From contig JAJPKG010000356.1 in the NCBI GenBank assembly GCA_021323815.1, positions 1 through 12,587 on the forward strand: a stretch of DNA of 12,587 bases. Direction: 5' to 3'. The stretch comes from Pseudomonadota bacterium (GTDB lineage: Bacteria; Chloroflexota; Ktedonobacteria; Ktedonobacterales; JACDGC01). A program made the position numbers and the translations under genes. Numbering within the stretch: the stretch's first letter is position 1; the number at the start of each line of letters is the position of its first letter. A model generated the notes under the pieces. That model saw only the letters and a list, made by a program, of their open reading frames with translations. It did no database searches and was not told the origin of the DNA. Below, piece by piece: positions 7,185-12,587 of this stretch.

Positions 7185-8051
7185 GTGGCGATGATTAAGA
7201 GCTTTAAACGGAGGATTTTCGTTACTTATATATCATTAAGCGTGTTCTGTCTCATTGGTATTTTTATTCTCGGCTTAGCTGGTTTTCTCATATGGCTGGC
7301 TTACTTTGCTCTTATGTCAATTTCAACTAGCATCCTGGTATCCTGGCTTTTTTTAATACTAATATCTATGATTGGAGCGATGGGGATTTTCGTCGTAATC
7401 TGGAGTGGAAGATTCATCTTCAGCTTGCGGTTTTGGAGACAGCGTGAGAAGAAGCGCCAAGAGGCGGCTGAAGGCAATCGTCCCGATCTGCTCGCCACGG
7501 AACAACCTAATGAGAATGATGCGGATATATCCTTGCCGCTGAAAATCGAAATGCAAATGCGTCCATCGCTGCGCAAAAGGGTACAGGCTCTTTATGGGAT
7601 CTTGATAGCAGGTAGTCTAGCATTGGTCGTTATCCCTGTCATTTGCCAAGGTTGGCAAACTCTCTTCCGGTCTGATTCTATCCGAGCGCTCGGTTTCATC
7701 TTTCTCATTTTGGCTCTTGTTGGCACAATTCGTCAAAAGCGTTATTGGATTATTGATGCTACTGGCATCAAAATGGGAGTGAAGGGCAGTTACTCCACAT
7801 CAATACCCTGGCAAAACGTGCGGCTAATTGCTCTTTATGGCAACAAGGGGCAACCACTGGAATCTTTTGAGGTTGCATCAGCAAGCTCATCGATTATCTT
7901 TATCTGGCAGCGGAATGAATCGCCGAAGGTATGGTTTCGGAACCTCACTTCTGTAAGCGCTCCTGACACTCACAACCAACAGATCGATGCCATACTCGCA
8001 TATGCCCTTAACCGTACCGGCTTGCCGCTGTACGATCTGCGCGACGATTGA
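7185..8051 (+). CDS. orphan four-helix membrane protein with a C-terminal PH-like domain
   Basis: I do not recognise a named family. Four hydrophobic segments are visible (about 12-42, 48-82, 136-154 and 166-182). A basic then acidic cytoplasmic loop (83-135) includes RQREKKRQEAAEG. The C-terminal ~100 residues (from YWIIDATGIKM, 187-197) look like the small beta-rich PH-like domain often attached to membrane helices in bacteria: IDATGIKM, then IPWQNVRLIALY and SSIIFIWQ. That assignment is inference. The start is either GTG 7185 (GAGGG upstream) or ATG 7191 (GGAG upstream); they differ by two residues. The gene is clearly more AT-rich than pepF and purB and uses many A/T-ending codons, which suggests later acquisition or weak selection. 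It follows the pepF terminator, so it needs its own promoter, which I could not place. A hairpin repeat lies about 50 bases beyond its stop. Confidence 0.75.
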   Translation: MAMIKSFKRRIFVTYISLSVFCLIGIFILGLAGFLIWLAYFALMSISTSILVSWLFLILISMIGAMGIFVVIWSGRFIFSLRFWRQREKKRQEAAEGNRPDLLATEQPNENDADISLPLKIEMQMRPSLRKRVQALYGILIAGSLALVVIPVICQGWQTLFRSDSIRALGFIFLILALVGTIRQKRYWIIDATGIKMGVKGSYSTSIPWQNVRLIALYGNKGQPLESFEVASASSSIIFIWQRNESPKVWFRNLTSVSAPDTHNQQIDAILAYALNRTGLPLYDLRDD

Positions 8052-8104
8052 TGCTGTCATCCGACGCGATCAATCACACCATCCCCACGCCGCTTTGCTG
8101 ATAA

Positions 8105-8150
8105 CCCCGCATGGGGTGTCTTTTCCGAGCCGGGGCATGCTGTCCCCGGC
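8105..8150. repeat. dispersed hairpin repeat, copy 2 (tandem hairpins)
   Basis: CCCC-GCAT-GGGG (8105-8116) is followed by TTTTCCGAGCCGGGG, in which GCCGGGG (8129-8135) pairs with CCCCGGC (8144-8150). The core TTCCGAGCCGGG is shared with copies 1 and 3. Where copy 1 has GGGAG/CTCCC, this copy has GGGG/CCCC, so both arms changed together and the stem is kept. It lies just past the 3' end of the gene ending at 8051. Confidence 0.6.
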
Positions 8151-8263
8151 AGATCTGCGCCTCAGTTCAAGCCGTAGAGCCGCTCAACCGTATCCCGTCA
8201 CATAGCGAACGAAATGTTCGGGATTCAACGATTCGCCTGTGACGCGGCGACTCAGTTCGTGAG

Positions 8264-8510
8264 TTGACACTCTGCATAGGCGAAAGCCAGAGCAGATTCT
8301 TGGTTCAGCCAGCGTGCTTACCAATCAGACTCACGCCTGATTGCCAGCGGCACCTCTGTCCCCAAGCGTTGCACCAGTTCGCAACTGGCCTGTTTCCCTG
8401 TGCCCCAGGGTACAGCACGGGTCTCCCACTGAAACCACTCCGACCGCTAGGTAGGAACTGCCTCACCATCTGTGCAGGATGGATCTCTTTGCACCGGTTT
8501 CGAGCAAATT
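8264..8510 (-). mobile_element. probable IS200/IS605 (TnpB-type) remnant or non-autonomous derivative
   Basis: Read on the minus strand, the right side ends AACCAAGAA, then an interrupted hairpin TCTGC-tct-GGC-tttc-GCC-tat-GCAGA (8296-8271), then GTG and TCAA (8267-8264). A subterminal hairpin with TCAA at the right end is how IS200/IS605 right ends look. The left side has a hairpin TTTGC with GCAAA (8508-8504 and 8492-8488) that could be the left-end structure. Between them a short open frame (8318-8446) reads like the tail of a TnpB protein. In intact elements this 3' region also encodes the omega RNA that guides TnpB. No transposase gene remains. The boundaries and the whole identification are inference from pattern. 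Confidence 0.4.
8318..8446 (-). pseudogene. possible C-terminal tail of a degraded tnpB
   Basis: A 42-codon stretch ends at TAA (8318-8320) and includes AVPWGTGKQASCELVQRLG followed by TEVPLAIRRESDW. It has no start codon of its own with a ribosome-binding site and is cut off upstream by an in-frame TAG (8447-8449). The low-complexity, Arg/Ser/Glu-rich ending just before a hairpin and TCAA resembles TnpB tails, which overlap the omega RNA. No RuvC or zinc-finger motif remains, so this is tentative. Confidence 0.25.
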
Positions 8511-8635
8511 CTACCGCAAAAATGACGAAGTTGTCAAGGGGACGGTCAATGGCTAAAGCCTTTGCCTGCCCTTTCATCCGCATGGCCTCAAGGCACAGCG
8601 GCCTTACGGGCTTTCTGTAATAGACTGCTGTATCA

Positions 8636-8664
8636 CGCCTATCATACCATAGGGATGATAGGCG
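8636..8664. repeat. perfect 10-pair hairpin
   Basis: CGCCTATCAT (8636-8645) pairs exactly with ATGATAGGCG (8655-8664) over the loop ACCATAGGG, in which CC/GG pairs can extend the stem. A T-run (8674-8678) comes nine bases later on the plus strand, too far for a standard terminator. It could be a terminator remnant, a transposon end or a small palindromic repeat unit. Confidence 0.45.
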
Positions 8665-8781
8665 CTACCCATGTTTTTAGGCGATCATCGTTGAGGGCCT
8701 GATTTCTGAGGGGGTGTGGCTTCTCCCCTGAATTTTTCACGGAAGCCTTAACCGTGATCGCTCATCTTTGCCGCTGCTGCA

Positions 8782-8790
8782 TGATATACT
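8782..8790 (+). promoter_or_regulatory. probable promoter of the 8806-11215 gene set (extended -10)
   Basis: TGATATACT (TG at 8782-8783, TATACT at 8785-8790) sits inside TGCATGATATACT, nearly the same as upstream of the corA-like gene. Transcription would begin near 8797, which leaves only about nine bases before the ATG at 8806 but a normal leader before the ATG at 8824. Confidence 0.4.
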
Positions 8791-8805
8791 GGGGCGGAAG
8801 TTTGC

Positions 8806-9558
8806 ATGGGGGAGCCAGGCAAGATGCAGCAGGCGGAGCGCGCGTGGTTGCGGGTAGCGGCGTGGCTGAGTTTCAGCGCGGTGGCGCTGTGGGTGCTGCT
8901 GCGTGGCCAGAGCGATCTGTATATCGCGCCGAACGTGCGCTGGACCCTCTGGCTGGCCGTTCTCGTCGCCCTCGCCATCGCCACGCTGGATGGCTATGCC
9001 GCCTGGTTGTGCGGCTCGCGCCCGCCATTGGTGAGCCAGGTCTTCGCGCTGGCCCGCGAGCGTCGCGCCCTTTCCTACGGGCTGGTTTTTCTGCCGTTCC
9101 TGTTTGGTCTGGCGATCCCCCCGGCGGTGCTGGGAACCGACAGCGTGCTGGGCAACGAGAGCGCCATCACCATGCTTGCCGCGCCGGGCAGTGGCGCAAC
9201 CAGAACAACGCCGCCCCTCCTTACGCTGAATCTGCTGCAATTGCAAGACCGCTTGCAGGCAGGCTCCCTTTTCGTGGGCGCGCAAGTGGCAGTGGCCGGA
9301 TTCGCTGTGCATCCGCCCGATCTGCCCGCGCATGAATGGTTGCTGGTGCGCTTCATCACCCCGCATTGCGTCGCCGAGGCGCATCCGTTGGGCTTGTTGA
9401 TTCAGCAGACCAGCGGTGCCGCGCCGCTGAATGATGCCTGGGTGATAGTGCGCGGCGAATTGAGCCAGGGGCGCGATCAGGGCCACGCTGTCGCGCTGTT
9501 GCAAGTACAACAGGTCACGCGTATCAACAGACCGCTCGATCCCTATCTCATCTATTAG
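8806..9558 (+). CDS. TIGR03943/YcgQ-type (DUF1980) putative permease subunit
   Basis: The 250-residue product has the layout of the TIGR03943 family: N-terminal membrane helices (about 16-33, 46-68, 92-108) and a C-terminal beta-rich domain of about 100 residues, probably extracytoplasmic. That domain has the family-type core VAVAGFAVHPPDL (161-173) and VRFITPHCVAEAHPLGLLI (181-199). From memory the family motif here has two adjacent cysteines; this protein has His187-Cys188. Members are usually encoded beside a UPF0718/YraQ-YcgR permease and are thought to work with it; a permease of this type is convergent at 11212-12207. The start is ATG 8806 or ATG 8824 (MQQAERAWLRV). The second has GGGAG upstream and fits the predicted transcription start better. 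The transported substrate is not established. Confidence 0.82.
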   Translation: MGEPGKMQQAERAWLRVAAWLSFSAVALWVLLRGQSDLYIAPNVRWTLWLAVLVALAIATLDGYAAWLCGSRPPLVSQVFALARERRALSYGLVFLPFLFGLAIPPAVLGTDSVLGNESAITMLAAPGSGATRTTPPLLTLNLLQLQDRLQAGSLFVGAQVAVAGFAVHPPDLPAHEWLLVRFITPHCVAEAHPLGLLIQQTSGAAPLNDAWVIVRGELSQGRDQGHAVALLQVQQVTRINRPLDPYLIY

Positions 9559-9574
9559 TCTTGAGCGAACCTGG

Positions 9575-9617
9575 CCCGGCAGGGGGGCGGTTCCGAGCCG
9601 GGAGGCGCAGACCGCGC
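9575..9617. repeat. dispersed hairpin repeat, copy 3
   Basis: GGTTCCGAGCCGGGAGG (9589-9605) shares 16 bases exactly with copy 1. Here the partner arm is on the other side: CCCGGC (9575-9580) pairs with GCCGGG (9597-9602), and GGCGC (9604-9608) can pair with GCGCC (9614-9618). It starts 16 bases after the stop of the TIGR03943 gene, so again at a gene's 3' end. Confidence 0.5.
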
Positions 9618-9643
9618 CATAGGATGGAAGGGCGATGTCTTGT

Positions 9644-9724
9644 GCTCACCCTGTTCCCGTGACGCGATGGGACGAACCTGGTGAGCGGAGCGGGCTGCTC
9701 CAAGCTTTTGGCGGGTGTGCCGCC
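9644..9724 (+). ncRNA. candidate structured leader RNA, three adjacent hairpins
   Basis: GCTCACC (9644-9650) pairs with GGTGAGC (9680-9686), enclosing an inner hairpin TCCC (9655-9658) with GGGA (9669-9672). Directly abutting it is GGAGC (9687-9691) with GCTCC (9697-9701). Eight bases on is GGCGG (9710-9714) with CCGCC (9720-9724). The set ends 25 bases before the ATG at 9750, so it is placed to act on translation of the small protein or of the coupled propeller gene. I compared it by eye with cobalamin, TPP, SAM, glycine, fluoride and cyclic di-GMP riboswitch cores and saw no match. It is a candidate only; GC-rich DNA forms such stems easily. Confidence 0.35.
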
Positions 9725-9749
9725 GCGATGAAACGAAGGGGGCCATCAC

Positions 9750-9986
9750 ATGGCGTTAAGATTGTTGCCGTTGGTCTTGATGGACTTTTTCGAGTCGGAC
9801 AACGACGGGCTATACGCGCTCTTTATGTTCGTCGCCATCGCGTTCGCCATTGTGCTGATTGTGATGGTGACGCGGGCCTCACGTCAGGCGGATGCTGCCC
9901 GGCGGGCGGAGCAGATGGCTGACGCGCTTGCCACCGCGCCCACAGAAACCATCCCTGATAAGACCCAGGCAGGATCTCCGGAATGA
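9750..9986 (+). CDS. small single-helix membrane protein
   Basis: This 78-residue protein has a short N-terminus containing MDFFESDNDG, one strong membrane helix (about 22-41, LYALFMFVAIAFAIVLIVMV) and a charged, Ala-rich tail (about 42-78) rich in Arg, Asp, Glu and Gln. I recognise no family. It is a real gene by three signs: a strong ribosome-binding site (AAGGGGG, 9736-9742, seven bases before the ATG), a coherent membrane pattern, and a four-base ATGA overlap with the next gene, which implies translational coupling. The helix-plus-charged-tail form and position suggest a small accessory subunit of the surrounding permease and propeller set. That role is inference. Confidence 0.75.
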   Translation: MALRLLPLVLMDFFESDNDGLYALFMFVAIAFAIVLIVMVTRASRQADAARRAEQMADALATAPTETIPDKTQAGSPE

Positions 9987-11215
9987 GCCAGGCATCCTCT
10001 GCATCCGCCACCACCAGGCCGAAAAAGATCTCCTATCGCTGGGTGCTGGTGCTCGTTGCGCTGGCAATCGGCGTCAGCATCTTGCTGGTCTATGCCGAAA
10101 ACCGCGTCTATAATCCCGCCACGCCCTATGATGGCGGCACCGGCGACCACGTGCATGCTTTCGCGCTGGACCCCATGCAGGCGCGGCACATTTATCTCGG
10201 CACGCATTACGGCTTCTTTCGCACGCGCGACGGTGGGGGACAATGGACGCGGTTGAATGGCCATAACGGCCTGAGCGCCACACTGGTTGCCACCACCATC
10301 AGCATCAGCCCGCTTGACGGGCGCACCACCTATGTCTCCGGCTACCGGCTGGATACCGGCAACGCGACAGGCATCTTCGTCACGCATGATGACGGCGATC
10401 ACTGGCAGCAGCTTCCCACCGGCGGCAAAGGCCAATTGCCAGACCCGCGTGTGCTCTTTGTTACAACCGGCTGGCAGCAATCCGGCGAGGTCTATGCCTA
10501 CGCGCTGGATAGCGGTCTCTATCGTTCCATCGACAGCGGCCAGCACTGGATCTCCGTCGCGCCGCCTTTCGCCGGTCAGGTGACAACCATCGTTCCCGTG
10601 CTGGAATGCTCCGGCTCCTCAGCGCAGATCGCCGGCTCCGCCTGCCCAGAGCATCTGTTGGTCGGCACCACGCAAGGACTTTTTGATGGCATAGCGGGCA
10701 CGAACGGCACCATCAGTTTTGCCCCCATTGCCAACATCAGCGGCTATATCTATGCCATCACTGTTCACCGCGCGAATCCCTGGCGCGCGTATGTCAGCTC
10801 GCAGCAGGGCATCTTTCAGGCGACAACTCCCGGCAGCGCATTCGCGCAGGTCGCCGGCACAGCCAACGGCGCGCCCACGCTGACCAGCATCGCGTGCATG
10901 GCTAGCGATCCCTCGTCACTGGTGGGTGTGACATCCAGCAACATCGTCGTCACCTCGCATGACGGCGGGCAGACATGGAACGCCAAAGGCAACGAGCAAC
11001 TGACGCGCGGCCTCTCGCAACTGCAATCCGGCCTGCGCGCTGCCACCGGCAGCAACTCGCCACAGTGGGCCGGCGGGCAAAACGTCTTTCTGACGCTGGT
11101 GCAGACCCCCGCACAGGGCCAATCCGCCGTTTACGTCGCCATCTCGTTCCCGGTGCAGCTCTTCCGCAGCGACGACAGCGGGCAAATCTGGAATGATCTC
11201 AGCCAGGGTGCCTAA
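9983..11215 (+). CDS. membrane-anchored extracellular Asp-box (BNR/sortilin-like) beta-propeller
   Basis: The 410-residue protein has a basic N-terminus, one signal-anchor helix (about 20-38) and an outside domain with five Asp-box motifs (S/T-x-D-x-G-x-x-W): TRDGGGQW (81-88), THDDGDHW (134-141), SIDSGQHW (182-189), SHDGGQTW (325-332) and SDDSGQIW (396-403). The entry to the propeller, DHVHAFALDP then YLGTHYGFFRTRDGG, resembles small propellers annotated as F510_1955-type glycosylhydrolase-like proteins. Sialidase catalytic residues are not evident, so binding or scaffolding is more likely than catalysis. Cys209 and Cys221 could form a disulphide. The ATG overlaps the stop of the small membrane protein gene (ATGA, 9983-9986), indicating coupled translation. 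The stop overlaps that of the convergent permease gene. The ligand is unknown. Confidence 0.85.
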   Translation: MSQASSASATTRPKKISYRWVLVLVALAIGVSILLVYAENRVYNPATPYDGGTGDHVHAFALDPMQARHIYLGTHYGFFRTRDGGGQWTRLNGHNGLSATLVATTISISPLDGRTTYVSGYRLDTGNATGIFVTHDDGDHWQQLPTGGKGQLPDPRVLFVTTGWQQSGEVYAYALDSGLYRSIDSGQHWISVAPPFAGQVTTIVPVLECSGSSAQIAGSACPEHLLVGTTQGLFDGIAGTNGTISFAPIANISGYIYAITVHRANPWRAYVSSQQGIFQATTPGSAFAQVAGTANGAPTLTSIACMASDPSSLVGVTSSNIVVTSHDGGQTWNAKGNEQLTRGLSQLQSGLRAATGSNSPQWAGGQNVFLTLVQTPAQGQSAVYVAISFPVQLFRSDDSGQIWNDLSQGA

Positions 11216-12207
11216 AACACCCCCAGATTCACCAACGCGCCGAGCGCCAGCACCAGCAGTCCGCTGGCGACAACGAAAAAGATCACCACGTTGCGGCGGA
11301 AGGTCGCCAGCAGCATCGCGCCATTTTTCAGGTCGATGATCTGCCCAAACATCATGAACGCAAAGACCGCGCCGGGGGCGAAGGTGCCGAGGAACGAGAA
11401 GGCGACCGGCGCGTCACTGATGGAACACAACGACAAGATGCTCGCCAGCAGCATCAGCGCCAGGGTGGAAGTCACGACGCCATGCCCGATGGTCAGCAGC
11501 GGCGCTTGCGGCACGAAGGTCTGCACGGCGGCGGCGATGAGCGCGCCCAACACCAGGAAGCGTCCCAGATCCAGCAGTTGCTCGCCGGCTTCCGCCATGA
11601 TGGGCGCGACGGCAGCCAGCCAGGACGGCAGCGGTTGGGGACGAATGCGCCGGTATTTCGCATATTTGGCGCGCATTCTTTTTCCTGCCCGCACCGGCTG
11701 ATAGCTGGTGAATTCGACATGGACAGCATGCCTGTCATGCAGATGCGGTAATTCCGTCGTCACCAGATCGTCGATCTTTGCGTCGCTGAAGGCGAAAAGC
11801 GCCAGCGCGCCCACGCCGACCGCCACGACGAAGGTCAGCGCCAGCCGCGCCCACGCGATGCTGTAATTGAAGCCGAAGCCGGCAGCAGTGGTGAAAAAGA
11901 CGATGGGATTAATGACCGGCGCTCCAATGAGGAAGGCCAGCGCGGGGGCCAGCCCCAACTCGCGGCGGATGAGGGCGCGGGCGGTGGGCACGACGCCACA
12001 GTCACACACCGGCAGCACTATCCCCAACAGCGCGGCAAAGGGGATCGCCAGCCAGCGCTGGCGCGGCAGCAGCCGCACGATGCGCTCTTGCGTCACCGTG
12101 CGCTCAATGATGGCATAGGCCAGCACGCCGAGGACGAGCAAGGGAAACGCCGTCACCATGATGGCCGTGAAGCGTGTCAGCCATTCTTGCAGGCGGAAAA
12201 ACAGCAT
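11212..12207 (-). CDS. UPF0718/YraQ-YcgR-type permease
   Basis: The 331-residue integral membrane protein has about eight helices in two halves with the family's cysteine motifs: PVCDCGVVPTARAL in the first half (about 64-77) and SLCSISDAPVAFSFLG in the second (about 262-277). This is the DUF318/UPF0718 permease family (ArsP-like), proposed to export small compounds across the inner membrane; some relatives act on organoarsenicals. A cytoplasmic loop (about 140-210) carries a His-rich patch, LPHLHDRHAVHVE, and then a basic stretch. I chose the ATG at 12207 over the GTG at 12225 because GGAAAGG lies upstream of it and the predicted transcription start is near 12224. The TIGR03943-type partner lies 1.6 kb away on the other strand. 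Substrate unknown. Confidence 0.85.
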   Translation of the reverse strand: MLFFRLQEWLTRFTAIMVTAFPLLVLGVLAYAIIERTVTQERIVRLLPRQRWLAIPFAALLGIVLPVCDCGVVPTARALIRRELGLAPALAFLIGAPVINPIVFFTTAAGFGFNYSIAWARLALTFVVAVGVGALALFAFSDAKIDDLVTTELPHLHDRHAVHVEFTSYQPVRAGKRMRAKYAKYRRIRPQPLPSWLAAVAPIMAEAGEQLLDLGRFLVLGALIAAAVQTFVPQAPLLTIGHGVVTSTLALMLLASILSLCSISDAPVAFSFLGTFAPGAVFAFMMFGQIIDLKNGAMLLATFRRNVVIFFVVASGLLVLALGALVNLGVF

Positions 12208-12230
12208 CAAAAAAGCCCTTTCCACGCTTC

Positions 12231-12259
12231 AGCCTAGGCGATTCCCCATGACGTGTCAA
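12231..12259 (-). promoter_or_regulatory. promoter of the permease gene
   Basis: The minus strand has a perfect TTGACA (12259-12254), a 17-base spacer and TAGGCT (12236-12231) as a weak -10. The -10 overlaps the palindrome GCCTAGGC (12232-12239), which could be an operator for an activator or repressor. The start would be near 12224, so the ATG at 12207 has a short leader carrying GGAAAGG. Confidence 0.5.
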
Positions 12260-12297
12260 GTGAAAAATTCTTTCCCTATGCAGAGAACGAACGGCAT

Positions 12298-12345
12298 GAA
12301 GAAACGATTTCTTCGTGTCCCTTCTTTCTCTTCGGCATTCCGCAT
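12298..12345. repeat. CGAAG-type spacer element with a seven-pair hairpin
   Basis: GAAGAAA (12298-12304) pairs with TTTCTTC (12308-12314). Read on the minus strand, the stretch runs GCCGAAGAGAAAGAAGG then GACACGAAGAAAT, the same CGAAG-rich style as the arms at 4988-5142. It lies between the permease promoter and the rRNA terminator. No gene is present here. Confidence 0.4.
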
Positions 12346-12369
12346 TCCCGTTGTCTAGCATGTAAATGC

Positions 12370-12405
12370 AAAAAAAACGCCCGGAAGTGATATGCTTCTG
12401 GACGT
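12370..12405 (-). terminator. intrinsic terminator of the rRNA operon
   Basis: On the minus strand ACGTCC-A-GAAG (12405-12395) pairs with CTTC-C-GGGCGT (12387-12377), with one mismatch and one G-T pair, around a seven-base loop. A run of seven or eight T follows (12377-12370). It lies about 80 bases after the 23S rRNA 3' end. Confidence 0.85.
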
Positions 12406-12484
12406 TGTTCTCTTGGCTGAGATCATGAACAGGAAGAGCGGAGAGAGGAAGAGGAGACGTGCGAGTTTGCCGAGCCGAAAGAGG

Positions 12485-12587
12485 GGAGCTAAGCCGTTCG
12501 GTCATTAGTACGGCTAAGCTACACACGTTACCGTGCGACGACCTGCCGCCTATCGAGCTGGTGATCTGCCAGCGACCTTATCTGGTG
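12485..12587 (-). rRNA. rrl: 23S ribosomal RNA, 3' end (partial)
   Basis: Read on the minus strand, the last 103 bases match the end of bacterial 23S rRNA: CTCGATAGGCGGCAGGTC, then GTGTGTAGCTTAGCCGTACTAATGACCG, and the end GGCTTAGCTCC, equivalent to E. coli's GUACUAAUGAACCGUGAGGCUUAACCUU. The rest of the gene lies beyond the right edge. The mature end at about 12485 is placed by that alignment and may be off by a few bases. No 5S gene follows before the terminator. Confidence 0.95.

Larger units (their letters stand above)
8052..8805. other. 754-base spacer without an intact gene
   Basis: Contents in order: the second copy of the dispersed hairpin repeat (8105-8150); short palindromes such as CGAAC with GTTCG (near 8200) and ACTCA with TGAGT (8250-8264); a probable IS200/IS605 remnant (about 8264-8510); a strong 10-pair hairpin (8636-8664); a weaker GGGG/CCCC hairpin followed by TTTTT (8709-8737); TCACGG with CCGTGA (8737-8757); and a promoter-like element (8782-8790). 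Short open frames here (8264-8620 on plus, 8305-8583 on minus) have no ribosome-binding site or protein-like pattern and are not called. Confidence 0.6.

Noticed and set aside
8305..8583. Minus-strand open frame of 92 codons as an intact gene
   Set aside because: No ribosome-binding site or known motif; the neighbouring frame (8318-8446) better fits a decayed transposase tail.
8737..9510. Open frame of 257 codons on the minus strand
   Set aside because: Antisense to the TIGR03943-type gene; composition is that of a shadow frame (Gln/Arg/His-rich).
9644..9724. A known riboswitch (cobalamin, TPP, cyclic di-GMP, fluoride, SAM)
   Set aside because: None of the conserved core sequences of these classes is present; kept only as an unclassified structured leader.
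9635..9922. Open frame of 95 codons on the plus strand beginning MSCAHPVPV
   Set aside because: It overlaps the small membrane protein gene in another frame, lacks a good ribosome-binding site and has no coherent protein pattern.
12405..12485. A 5S rRNA or tRNA gene between 23S and the terminator
   Set aside because: Too short for 5S (about 80 bases), and no 5S arms, T-loop or acceptor stem are visible; it is a pyrimidine-rich spacer on the minus strand.

Overview
The window is a GC-rich bacterial chromosome segment: mostly housekeeping and membrane genes, several palindrome-rich spacers, and the 3' end of a 23S rRNA gene at the right edge. No plasmid, phage or CRISPR signal is visible. My best guess for the source is a Chloroflexota (Ktedonobacteria-like) or similar high-GC, non-proteobacterial soil organism. 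This rests on the gene mix (PepF-type M3B peptidase, YcgQ/YcgR-type permease pair, Asp-box propeller, YajQ) and general style, not on a phylogenetic marker. The 103 bases of 23S rRNA present would settle it by search.

Layout. Positions 1-457 (+) hold the 3' part of a small multi-spanning membrane protein gene, convergent with a CorA-family divalent cation channel gene (454-1437, -). Next come a family 2 glycosyltransferase (1617-2786, -), adenylosuccinate lyase purB (2914-4236, -), the divergent yajQ (4486-4980, +), a spacer with a long imperfect inverted repeat, and oligoendopeptidase F (5235-7037, +), which ends in a textbook terminator (7056-7097). A relatively AT-rich orphan membrane protein gene (7185-8051, +) follows. 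Positions 8052-8805 have no intact gene. They hold a dispersed hairpin repeat, a probable IS200/IS605 (TnpB-type) remnant and further palindromes.

Positions 8806-12207 look like one functional neighbourhood. A TIGR03943/YcgQ-type protein is followed by a structured spacer, a one-helix small protein, and a membrane-anchored extracellular Asp-box propeller translationally coupled to it. A YraQ/YcgR-type (UPF0718) permease, the usual partner of TIGR03943 proteins, is convergent and overlaps the propeller gene at the stop codons. I infer a two-part permease with an external propeller accessory; the substrate is unknown. The permease has a good sigma70-type promoter (12231-12259).

The right end carries the 3' end of a minus-strand 23S rRNA gene, followed about 80 bases later by a terminator with no 5S gene between them.

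Themes seen directly are: promoters with an extended -10 of the type TGn-TATAYT or TGn-TACAAT; two convergent gene pairs whose stop codons interlock as CTAG and CTAA; a hairpin repeat built on TTCCGAGCCGGG at the 3' end of three genes; and CGAAG-rich spacer elements at two places.
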